A DNA stretch of 13,732 nt from Candidatus Hydrogenedentes bacterium UBA2224 (GCA_002348185.1 DDYW01000090.1:1-13732); one strand, 5' to 3'. Numbered from the stretch's first letter, positions 6,601 through 13,428 are shown. Made by a program: numbers and translations. Notes: a model not told the origin generated them from the letters alone.

Positions 6601-9600
6601 CGAACTTTGATTCGGCGCCGATCGGCCCGCGTTCGATGATGTTCCCGAGTCCGCCGGCGCAGCCCGAGCGGCCGCAGTATGCGACTTGGCCCGCGGCGCT
6701 CTTGCCCGACGAATACCCGAAAATGACCGATTGGCCGGCCGCCAACCGCCGGGCGCGCATCCTGAAGCAGCACATTGACTCGAGCAGCAAGTCGACCGCG
6801 ATGCTGGGGATCAATGTCGCGGGCTCCAACGACCCCGTGGTCAACCGGTTCAACCGGCTGCAGATGCAGCAACTGACGATTGCGTTCTGGGGTCCGGACT
6901 TTACGCCGAGCGACCTGCAATCGCTGGATGTCGACGGGGTGAATCCGGAATCCGGCGTGCTGTTGTATGAAGATGCCGACAGCGATTCGGTGTTCAACAG
7001 TGAATTCGGCAGCGACGCCCCGGTGCCGCTGCGGAATCTCGTGTGGCGTCCGGAACCGGAGCCCGTGGATTTGGACGGCGACGGCAATGCCGACGATATC
7101 GACGGCGACGGCGACGTGGACAGCAAGGACCGGGCCTGGGTGCTCCGGCTGCGTCCGAAGCTGGCGTGGAGCGTGCCGGACACCGACGCGGGCGGCCCGC
7201 GGTACACGACCCCGATTCGCGACACCATGCTGAAGAGCGACGAGCCGGTCCTGGCGAAAGCGCTGCCGGTCGATAAGGGCGCCGCCGAGTCCCCGCGCGC
7301 CGCAGTGCGGCGTGAGGAAGCTGCGGCTAAGGCCGCCCCCGCGCTGGTGGAAGAAGTGGATGGCGAGGCGTATTGGGCGAAGCGGCCCGTGCGTATTTAT
7401 AAAGACGAGGTGAAGGCGGCGGCGGATGCCGCGGTCGCGCAGACCAAGGCGGTGCCGCAGGCCGGCAGTTCGGGTGACGACTTGTTTGTTGTGGTGCGGT
7501 CGTCGAAGACCATCGGCCGCCTGGAGCCCTTCAAGGTGTTCATCCCGATGACGCTGCCGAGCCGGCCGGTGCAGGACCAGCAGGCGGGCATTCAGTTCAC
7601 GCCGAGCAACATCGTGTCGCCGCAGGCGCTGACGAAGCTCCATCCGGAAGAGGACCCGATCGAGGGGTGGTACTATCACGAGATGATGGAGTCCTCGATT
7701 TCGTGTGAGGTGCTTGATTTCACGGGCTCGGGGCAGTCGATCTTCCTGGACGGCACGCCCGTGCCGGCGCTGGGCATTGACGCCTCGACGAACCGGCCCG
7801 ATTTGACCAAGGCGCAGGGCACGGACGGGCTGGGCGGTCCGCAGTCGTTTGTGGCGCCGGGAGCGGTCTGGGCCAGCGGGGCGTTCGTAAACCATTACCT
7901 GATCGATTCGCAGTACAAGAGTTTCCGGATTACCGGCAACTCGGACAACCGCCTGACGCTGATGTCGGGCGAACCGGCGGACGGCCAGTGGCGGATTGTG
8001 AGCAATCCCACCTTCCTCGAACAGGTTATTGTTGAGTTGTACGACGAGGGCGGAGACGGGAAATTCACGCTTCAAAACGATCTGCTGCCCCTGAGCCTTG
8101 ACCAGACGGTCAGCGGCGTGGCCATCTACCGTGACAACGACGCCAATCCGGCGAACACCAACGGCCAGTTCGATAAGGACATCGACATCCCGTTGACGCT
8201 GGATTATCCGCCATACCTGATTGGCGCGGTGGGCGAACCGTCAACGCAGGTGTTGTTCGTGTTCTCGACGCCGGGGACGGACAATCTGCCGAAACCGATG
8301 TCGCAGCAGGCGAACAACCGACAGTGGATTCAGGATTCGATCGGGACGACCGCGACGCATCCGGATACCGGCGCCGACTTCTTCATTGTGGTACGGGCGA
8401 CCGACCGCATGGAACTCGGAGACGATTTCCGGGTCGCGATCGTGGGGTGGGGCCCGAACACGCCGACCGAGCCCGATCCCGACACGTTCCCGCCGCCGCC
8501 GGCGGCCGACCGCGGTGAATTCGACATTTTCAGCGAGTTCCCGTGGGGTGCGCGGGCGCTGGGCTTCGTGACGATCTACAACGAGGCGGATTACCCGAAT
8601 TCGGACATGCCGACCCTGGGCGTTCCGGACAACAGCGGGTTCAATTTCGTCCGCTTCCAGGCCAACAAGGCGGTGCGCACGGCGGTCACGACGGCCAGCG
8701 TACGGGTGGTCGGGCCGACGGATGTGGTGATCCAGGCGGTTTCGACCGACCGGCTGCCGCAGGTGGTGCCCACCAACGGGTTGTCGTTCGTGATCTTCGG
8801 GAGCGGCTTCGGCACGTCGCCGACCGTGACGCTGGCGGGCATTCCGCTTGTGGTGACGCAGGCGTCGGATACGGAGATTGCCGTGACGATTCCCGGCGGG
8901 TCGGTCATCGACCAGGATCCGATCGTGCTCACCGTGTTGAACCCGACGACGGGCAAGCAGACCAGCCGGGGCGACCTGTTTACGCTCATCTCGGTGCCGC
9001 CGGATGCCAACGCGCCGGTGATCACGTCGCTGTCGCCGGATGCCGGCGCGAGCGAAGACTTCCCGATCGCGATATACGGGGAGAACTTCGACGATCCCCT
9101 GGTGTATTTCGGGCAGACCCTGATGCCGGTGGCGTCGTGGACGTCGACGCGCATCGACGTGTCCTTCCCGGCCGCGGGGCTGGGCCAGACCGGCACCCTG
9201 GACGTGACGGTGCGCAACCAGACGACGCAGCTCTCGACGACGAAGCTGGACGCGTTCATCTACCGGAATCTGCCGGTGGCGCCGCGCGCGTGCTTTATCG
9301 CCACGGCGGCGTACGGCACGGATTCCGCGCACGAATTGTGGGTGTTGCGGCGGTTCCGCGACGACGTGTTGCTGCAGACCACGCTGGGTACGGCGTTCGT
9401 GGACATGTATTACCGGGTGAGCCCGCGGATTGCGGCCACGGTGGCGCCGCGGCCGGCGCTCGCGGCGCTTGTCCGGGGCGCCTTGACCCCGGTATCCTAT
9501 GCGGTAACGTCGCCCGGCAAGGCGATGGGAGCGGTCGTGCTGCTTGCTCTGGGCGTTTGTGTGACCCGCCGCCGCGCGGGAACGACATCACCGCGCGGAC

Positions 9601-9608
9601 ATAACTGA
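3681..9608 (+). CDS. Giant exported PKD / repeat / IPT-TIG protein with CFI-box C-terminal anchor
   Basis: The product has 1,975 residues. GTG 3681 yields a signal peptide (Arg-containing start, VMLLVSVMAPLAGA core, cleavage after about Ala28). Two PKD domains follow, with WDFGD at 62-66 and WNFGDG at 164-169. A large Trp/Tyr/Asp-rich middle of no family I recognise contains four degenerate copies of a bipartite repeat (near 294-450, 622-816, 1065-1295 and 1452-1592). An Asp-rich calcium-type segment begins at Asp1130 (DLDGDGNADDIDGDGDVD). Two IPT/TIG beta-sandwich domains lie at about 1684-1773 and 1778-1865. The C-terminus has CFIATAAYG (1871-1879), an amphipathic LRRFRDD block, a hydrophobic stretch (1949-1961) and RRR (1963-1965), matching the CFI-box-CTERM arrangement. 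PKD and IPT modules usually mediate surface adhesion, matrix or polysaccharide contact, so a cell-surface role is likely. No catalytic domain is visible. It is followed 64 bases later by a protease-like gene with a related C-terminus. Confidence 0.92.
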   Translation: MRTTLPLTRVRLTAVMLLVSVMAPLAGAQDVEFIADRQRALPGQGVTFYDLSDVTDAATWEWDFGDNTIVTNLTADPVTHSYSNPGVYDVTLTIGGGAGYFFELKVGYIEVLNAPFVDFIYSLPETIGDVLGIPLPPVVPDGSFVFVDTSVGGPGKDPAVSWSWNFGDGTPVQSGNIVAHVFQFEGQTGIFDVRLTVTWSDSSTMSFSRRLILTQPGTEDQRNGGSLTILDAIAERDRQGILPLQDWMPLFSFEMISASPPDATKSASKEGAMEKAFLPDPLNDRVFSSDTPLTFTISPDEDTNDGPSLDQSDFVEFGIFREKPTWDGGTHGVLEEDEPLVLRFLPDGTVVDTATGVPYDMREGPTFPAASPGAGVRYVGRDRLGLKYQIWSQRSRPPLGGGLIDVYPEIHSEWYAIDDSGASYLLAARTSATWVTMQELSYYVDYYMMVDGFGQIPVNENGELLDTYDPDFDALPFDPETTYLSQFRVEDATSGLFDDFRGSGDGNAWYWPHRMYTPIQEYVRPRWDVPGGSFANAFDFVTGEWLDLRKLHPLEGWIQMVGIDVHASNPPNTQGARASHGGWSDSGELVAFKEINLIISDVRGDPYDPKGVNSLNPVEEFDSLTYDVLIEGGDIVTNLAVGNDFAFNGLWVFADSNNNGFFDPPVPEADGQGVTFVDYPMLSNNYVIVADTESGGGETKSNGKSTSPYVTGPLGGEKADVNYYPPEWEYIPFPPGGGAPWWKLRLVMGGGSREGVDLGFVEAIPDFPDPGTHETQYDYFVVVKPDTGYFDLSGMPGDGVGMTLGTDYRVFIEPRRFNPLVIDGGTYGSPSGSWDGGMYFDAMQMPMGVRNDSPTVDYAQNIWQNDPLWLEYEPWWHERTADRTTAKPTRVGFDVHDLTLTYETNSKYATQTDMIYSRYLAWPLWLDPFGLNDARFYWGANVYVNPDAIVTEGPADEDIQPFQHAFESVPFFQPNFDSAPIGPRSMMFPSPPAQPERPQYATWPAALLPDEYPKMTDWPAANRRARILKQHIDSSSKSTAMLGINVAGSNDPVVNRFNRLQMQQLTIAFWGPDFTPSDLQSLDVDGVNPESGVLLYEDADSDSVFNSEFGSDAPVPLRNLVWRPEPEPVDLDGDGNADDIDGDGDVDSKDRAWVLRLRPKLAWSVPDTDAGGPRYTTPIRDTMLKSDEPVLAKALPVDKGAAESPRAAVRREEAAAKAAPALVEEVDGEAYWAKRPVRIYKDEVKAAADAAVAQTKAVPQAGSSGDDLFVVVRSSKTIGRLEPFKVFIPMTLPSRPVQDQQAGIQFTPSNIVSPQALTKLHPEEDPIEGWYYHEMMESSISCEVLDFTGSGQSIFLDGTPVPALGIDASTNRPDLTKAQGTDGLGGPQSFVAPGAVWASGAFVNHYLIDSQYKSFRITGNSDNRLTLMSGEPADGQWRIVSNPTFLEQVIVELYDEGGDGKFTLQNDLLPLSLDQTVSGVAIYRDNDANPANTNGQFDKDIDIPLTLDYPPYLIGAVGEPSTQVLFVFSTPGTDNLPKPMSQQANNRQWIQDSIGTTATHPDTGADFFIVVRATDRMELGDDFRVAIVGWGPNTPTEPDPDTFPPPPAADRGEFDIFSEFPWGARALGFVTIYNEADYPNSDMPTLGVPDNSGFNFVRFQANKAVRTAVTTASVRVVGPTDVVIQAVSTDRLPQVVPTNGLSFVIFGSGFGTSPTVTLAGIPLVVTQASDTEIAVTIPGGSVIDQDPIVLTVLNPTTGKQTSRGDLFTLISVPPDANAPVITSLSPDAGASEDFPIAIYGENFDDPLVYFGQTLMPVASWTSTRIDVSFPAAGLGQTGTLDVTVRNQTTQLSTTKLDAFIYRNLPVAPRACFIATAAYGTDSAHELWVLRRFRDDVLLQTTLGTAFVDMYYRVSPRIAATVAPRPALAALVRGALTPVSYAVTSPGKAMGAVVLLALGVCVTRRRAGTTSPRGHN

Positions 9609-9623
9609 GGAATCGACGCGAAA

Positions 9624-9648
9624 CGGCGGGCCCTGGGGGGGCCCGCCG
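9624..9648 (+). terminator. Perfect 10-bp hairpin between the two C-terminal-anchor genes, no T tract
   Basis: CGGCGGGCCC (9624-9633) and GGGCCCGCCG (9639-9648) are exact reverse complements around a TGGGG loop. The sequence after it is AACCGTG, so it lacks the U tract of a standard intrinsic terminator. It may be a partial or factor-assisted terminator or an mRNA-stability hairpin that lowers or protects expression of one cistron relative to the other. The pairing is seen; the role is inferred. Confidence 0.6.
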
Positions 9649-9657
9649 AACCGTGTG

Positions 9658-9664
9658 AAAGGAG
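9658..9664 (+). promoter_or_regulatory. Ribosome binding site fixing the GTG start at 9673
   Basis: AAAGGAG ends 8 bases before GTG 9673. This chooses 9673 over the in-frame GTG at 9655, which has no upstream site and sits against the hairpin. Confidence 0.75.
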
Positions 9665-9672
9665 AATCCAAG

Positions 9673-12114
9673 GTGAGCGTGAGAGTCCGTATGGCAATGC
9701 TTGCAGGGGTGGCCGTCTGTGTGCTTATGGCTGGGCCTGCCTACGCATTCTTTCCGTTCGGCGGCTTCACCGAGGTCAACAAGACGCTTCGGTACATGAC
9801 GTGGCCGCTCGAGTACCTTGACACAAACGGTGACGGCGACGTGGGCTCGGATGAAGGCGTCCGCTGGACGCTGGAGCGAGAGACCACCATTGCGCGCCAG
9901 GAGCTGGACGATGAGGGGAACCTCATCACTGTGTACACGACGACGGGCTGGACGGACACCGAACAGGCGATCCTCGCGCAGGGGTTTCAGGTTTGGGAAA
10001 ACGTGCCCACGAGCTACATCGGGTTCTACCTGACCTCGCCGGTCTCGGAGCCGCTGGTCATCCGGCCGATCGACGACATGGACTACGTGATCGGCGACTC
10101 GCTCACCGGGATGGATTTCATCAACTACGTGGCGGTGGAGGACCCGGGAGAAGAAACCCTGCCCGAGGGCGTGCTGGGCGTGACGCTGCTGACGCTGGTG
10201 CTTGAGGACACGTTTTTTACCCCGCCCGGCGGGACGCAGGCGATCCAGGTAAGCGGCGGCCAGATTGTCGAGTGCGACATCGTCTACAACGGCGCGGCGT
10301 TCCGGGAGCGTACCGTCGAGATTGACACGGGCGGCGGCAATACGACGACCCAGACGCTGCCGGCCACCTACGAGCTGCTGGCGACGCACGTCCATGAGAT
10401 CGGGCATTCTGTCGGGATGGCCCACACCCCGCTGAACAACTTTTCGGATTTCCTGGACGATTCGGCCAACACGGGGCTCCTGGCAGACCTTGAACAGCGC
10501 GTGTATGCGCAGCGGGATGCCGCGGGCGTGCTGGTGCAGGTGGGCGTGACGCCGACCATGTATCCGATCTATTTCGCGACGGATCTCGGCGACGGCAAGT
10601 TCACGGCGGGCTGTTCCGACCTGGCGCCGGACGATATGGCGGGCGTGTCGTTTCTGTATCCGCGGGGTTCGCAGGCGAAGTATTTCGCGGTGAAGCACGA
10701 GGTGCGCTCGCAGACGCGGGTGGATTTCCCCTCGGCGCCGCTGCCGGGCGCGCACGTGATTGCCTGGAGCGACGCGGACCAGAACGTGGGCACGCGCCGG
10801 GTGCCGATGTTCAGCACGATGTCCGCGCTGTACGAACATCAGGAGGAATTCTCGGGGTGGTTTGAGCTGATCAATCTTCTGAAACAGCATGAGACGAGCG
10901 ATGGCGTGACGTTCGATGCGACGTACGTGCTTACGAGCAGTCCCATCAACGGCGTCACGAAGCCGGAAGGCTATACGCCGGGCGATTTCGACTCGACGCG
11001 GGTGCTGTTCAACCAGAGCGACTTCAGTTTCCCGACCGCGTTCCCGTCGGAAGTGTTCAATGAGATGGGCAACCTGTTCGGCATCGAGCAGCGGGAACAG
11101 GGTACGCCGCTGACGTACAATCCGTTGACGGGCCAGGTCGAGAGCGCCACAAGCGGGAAAACCTTAAATACGATGCTGCCGGGCAGCAAACCGATGTTTG
11201 GCGCACAGAACGACGTCTGCTGGCTGAATGTGGTGGTGGCCGGCGTGGCCCCGGCCGCTGAAACCCCGCGGTTCCTGCGCACGATGCGCGACGGGTTCCT
11301 GCTGGGGTCGCCGTTGGGCACGGCGCTGGTGGATGCGTACTACCGTACGGCGCCGCCGCTTGCCCGGTATCTTTCGATGCACCCGGTGGCCCTGGGTTAC
11401 GCGCGCGGCGCGTTCGGCGGCGTGGAATGGGTGTACAGACACGCGGAGATGCTGTTTATGGCGACGGCAGGAGTGTTTGGACTGGGCGTGATGCTGGAGT
11501 TGCGGCGGTGGCGCGCCGTGCGGGCGGCCGCCGGCCTGCTCGTGGTGGCGGGCCTGCTGCTTGCAGGCGGTTCGGCCCACGCCCTGCTGGCCAGGATGTC
11601 TCCCGAACAGATGGTGAAGGCCTCGGATTACGTATTCGTGGGCACCGTGGAATCCGTGGAAAGCTTCTACCTCAAGGAAAACGTGATTGTCACGGATGTG
11701 ACAATCCGCACCGAAGACAACGTGAAGGGCCATCTGAACAAGGGCGGCCAGATTGTGTTGCGCCAGCCGGGCGGGCGCGTCGGGGCGATCGTGCGGTACG
11801 TGACGGATCTGCCGCAGTTCAGCGAGGGCGAGGAAGTGGTCCTGTTCATGCAGGCCGAGAAGAGCCGCGGTCCGGCGGTGGTCTGCGGCGAGCGGGGCAA
11901 GCTTCAGGTCCGCACGGACGCCTTGAACGGCGAAAAATACGTGGTCTTCGGAGAAACGGCCCTGGGTCTGGGCGAGGTGGCCACGGAGAAGACGGAAGCC
12001 GCCGGGAAGGCGGCCACGGCCAAGCGCGTGGAACTGGAGGATTTCAAGGCGTATCTGCGCGGGATCGACCAGAAACTCAAGGCCGACGAGGAGGCCGCGA
12101 AAAAAGCCGAGTGA
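9673..12114 (+). CDS. Metzincin-like metalloprotease with decayed CFI-box anchor, fused to a second exported domain
   Basis: The product has 813 residues. A signal peptide ends near PAYA (Ala25). A textbook EF-hand calcium loop DTNGDGDVGSDE lies at 50-61. The zinc site HEIGHSVGMAH (241-251) fits HExxHxxGxxH, with ligands His241, His245 and His251 and catalytic Glu242; a candidate Met-turn is Met296 in PTMYP. This places it among M10-like metzincin proteases. Residues 516-639 match the C-terminus of the upstream giant protein: CWLNVVVAG in place of CFIATAAYG, then FLRTMRDG, PLGTALVDAYYR and a hydrophobic segment (593-609) followed by ELRRWRAVR. A second hydrophobic stretch ends in SAHA at about 637, like another signal peptide. 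Residues 638-813 are a separate exported-type domain (ASDYVFVGTVESV, RQPGGRVGAIVRYV, EEVVLFM) with a charged Lys/Glu tail. The frame is open throughout. It may be one double-spanning protein or two ancestral proteins fused. It is likely cotranscribed with the giant protein. Confidence 0.88.
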   Translation: MSVRVRMAMLAGVAVCVLMAGPAYAFFPFGGFTEVNKTLRYMTWPLEYLDTNGDGDVGSDEGVRWTLERETTIARQELDDEGNLITVYTTTGWTDTEQAILAQGFQVWENVPTSYIGFYLTSPVSEPLVIRPIDDMDYVIGDSLTGMDFINYVAVEDPGEETLPEGVLGVTLLTLVLEDTFFTPPGGTQAIQVSGGQIVECDIVYNGAAFRERTVEIDTGGGNTTTQTLPATYELLATHVHEIGHSVGMAHTPLNNFSDFLDDSANTGLLADLEQRVYAQRDAAGVLVQVGVTPTMYPIYFATDLGDGKFTAGCSDLAPDDMAGVSFLYPRGSQAKYFAVKHEVRSQTRVDFPSAPLPGAHVIAWSDADQNVGTRRVPMFSTMSALYEHQEEFSGWFELINLLKQHETSDGVTFDATYVLTSSPINGVTKPEGYTPGDFDSTRVLFNQSDFSFPTAFPSEVFNEMGNLFGIEQREQGTPLTYNPLTGQVESATSGKTLNTMLPGSKPMFGAQNDVCWLNVVVAGVAPAAETPRFLRTMRDGFLLGSPLGTALVDAYYRTAPPLARYLSMHPVALGYARGAFGGVEWVYRHAEMLFMATAGVFGLGVMLELRRWRAVRAAAGLLVVAGLLLAGGSAHALLARMSPEQMVKASDYVFVGTVESVESFYLKENVIVTDVTIRTEDNVKGHLNKGGQIVLRQPGGRVGAIVRYVTDLPQFSEGEEVVLFMQAEKSRGPAVVCGERGKLQVRTDALNGEKYVVFGETALGLGEVATEKTEAAGKAATAKRVELEDFKAYLRGIDQKLKADEEAAKKAE

Positions 12115-12140
12115 GCGCTCGGCTGACGAAGCATACAATC

Positions 12141-12174
12141 CCCCCCGGAGACCGGCGTTTCCGGGGGGTTTTTT
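12141..12174 (+). terminator. Strong Rho-independent terminator
   Basis: CCCCCCGGA (12141-12149) pairs perfectly with TCCGGGGGG (12160-12168) around a 10-base loop, followed directly by TTTTTT (12169-12174). It lies 26 bases after the stop of the protease-like gene and ends the transcription unit that begins near 3355. Confidence 0.92.
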
Positions 12175-12299
12175 ATGCCCTGGCGATGGGCAGCGTCGGC
12201 GTCTCGCCTGCATCCGGACGGGGGGCAGAAGTGCACTCGATGCCTGAAAACGCAGGGTTTATGCGAAGTTTTGGTGCGACGGGCGTCTGGGGAGTGTCT

Positions 12300-12328
12300 T
12301 TGACCCGGTGCCGGGCTTGGTATATGAT
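12300..12328 (+). promoter_or_regulatory. Sigma-70-type promoter for the gspC unit
   Basis: TTGACC (12300-12305, 5 of 6) is separated by 17 bases from TATGAT (12323-12328, 5 of 6). The predicted start near 12335 gives a leader of about 188 bases before the ATG at 12523. It lies downstream of the strong terminator, which fits an independent unit. Confidence 0.65.
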
Positions 12329-12369
12329 TGGCTGCCGGACGCGGGAGACGGCGGGGCCGTGCAGGCCGC

Positions 12370-12414
12370 TACAACACGCGTCGCGTCAACCCCACGCTGG
12401 CGGGGTCCGTTGTA
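12370..12414 (+). other. Possible three-way RNA junction in the gspC leader
   Basis: TACAAC (12370-12375) can pair with GTTGTA (12409-12414). This helix encloses two small hairpins: ACGC/GCGT (12376-12379 with 12383-12386) and ACCCC/GGGGT (12389-12393 with 12402-12406). All pairs are Watson-Crick. The individual helices are short, so chance remains possible. Confidence 0.3.
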
Positions 12415-12522
12415 TAGAAGAACCATGTGGGCAGGGGGGGGTCGTGCCTTGTGGACGAGCTTCTCCCGGGACGGAGGGTTCTGTCGGCGCGCCCCGCTCT
12501 TCCGGACTCAGGAAAGGTAACG

Positions 12523-13428
12523 ATGCTCCGAGGATTGCTGATACGTAAAACCTTTCTGTTGTTGGATTTGGCGCTTATCGTGCTCCTGCTGGTTGTGGCG
12601 TATCTGGTGTTTTCGACCGTCCTTGAACCTGTGCGGGCCGTGGAAACGCCGCCCCCCCCGGAGGCGGTGGACGATCTGCGGCTGGCCGTGGTGGGGCCAC
12701 CCGCAAATTACAGCGTGATCAAGGAGAACGGCCTGTTTGGTCCCGCGGCAAAAACCAGCGCTCCGGATGCGGCCAGCGCCGCGGCCGCGACGGCCGCACC
12801 CACGGTCACCGTGACCCGGCTTCCCTTGAAACTCCTGGGGACGGCCGCCACCGCGCCCACGGATCCCCTGGCCAGCGCGGGCATCAAGAACACGCAGACG
12901 AACATCGAGGACACCTACTATCTGGGTGAACCGGTGCTCTCGGACGTGGTGCTCGAAGAGGTCCACAAACGGGAGGTCGTGCTGTTCAACAAGAAAGAGA
13001 ACAAGCGCGAGATTCTGTCCATGGACGAAAAGGAAACGGTTCCCGCGCACCTGGCGGCGGCTCCCGGGGCTTCGGCGGCGCCGCAGCCCGCGGAAGGCGA
13101 GGAACCGGGGCCGGTTTCGGTAAAAAAGCAGGAGCTCATGGAAATCGCGAGCGACATGGGCCGCCTGATGACGGAGCTCAAGCCACAACCGTACAAGGAC
13201 GCCAGCGGAAAGATGGTCGGCATCACGTCGCCGGATCTGGGCAAGGTGCCGCTGGCGAAGAAGGTTGGCCTGGCCGACAATGATGTGATTACCGCCATCA
13301 ACGGCATGTCGATAGACAGTGTCGAGAGCATCGGGAAGATCGCGGAAAAGTTTAAAAACCTCAACGTGTTCCATCTGAAGGTGCTGCGGAACGGCCAGAC
13401 CGTCACGCGCACCATCAAGCTGGAATAG
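12523..13428 (+). CDS. gspC: Type II secretion system inner-membrane protein GspC
   Basis: GspC links the inner-membrane platform of the type II secretion system to the outer-membrane secretin GspD and helps select substrates. The product has 301 residues from ATG 12523, which has AGGAAAGG 5-12 bases upstream; an earlier GTG at 12427 would add a hydrophilic extension ahead of the anchor and is rejected. A short basic N-terminus precedes one membrane segment (11-30). An ENGLFG motif lies near 66-71, the counterpart of the NLFG box seen in GspC proteins. An Ala/Pro linker leads to the HR domain from LPLKLLGT (100-107) through YLGEPV and VVLEEVHKREVVLF. A Pro/Glu linker follows, then a PDZ-like C-terminal domain (about 233-301) with LADNDVITAINGMSI. 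The domain order is that of GspC with a PDZ module. It is followed by the probable secretin gene. Confidence 0.85.
   Translation: MLRGLLIRKTFLLLDLALIVLLLVVAYLVFSTVLEPVRAVETPPPPEAVDDLRLAVVGPPANYSVIKENGLFGPAAKTSAPDAASAAAATAAPTVTVTRLPLKLLGTAATAPTDPLASAGIKNTQTNIEDTYYLGEPVLSDVVLEEVHKREVVLFNKKENKREILSMDEKETVPAHLAAAPGASAAPQPAEGEEPGPVSVKKQELMEIASDMGRLMTELKPQPYKDASGKMVGITSPDLGKVPLAKKVGLADNDVITAINGMSIDSVESIGKIAEKFKNLNVFHLKVLRNGQTVTRTIKLE

Larger units (their letters stand above)
12175..12522. other. Intergenic region with promoter and possible structured leader before gspC
   Basis: No gene is supported here; the open frame that crosses it from the protease-like gene is out of frame with that gene and has no ribosome site. 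It contains a small GGCG-TCT-CGCC hairpin at 12198-12208, the promoter at 12300-12328 and a possible branched fold at 12370-12414. A G8 run (GGGGGGGG with neighbours) lies near 12433-12440. Confidence 0.6.

Noticed and set aside
5430..8075. An 881-codon open frame on the minus strand inside the giant protein gene
   Set aside because: It lies antisense to a clearly real coding frame, is dominated by Arg, His and Val, has no domain, signal or ribosome site, and is the expected shadow of third-position GC bias.
9295..10890. A 531-codon minus-strand frame spanning the end of one gene and the start of the next
   Set aside because: It crosses two plus-strand genes and their hairpin, is Arg/His/Pro-rich and has no recognisable motif.
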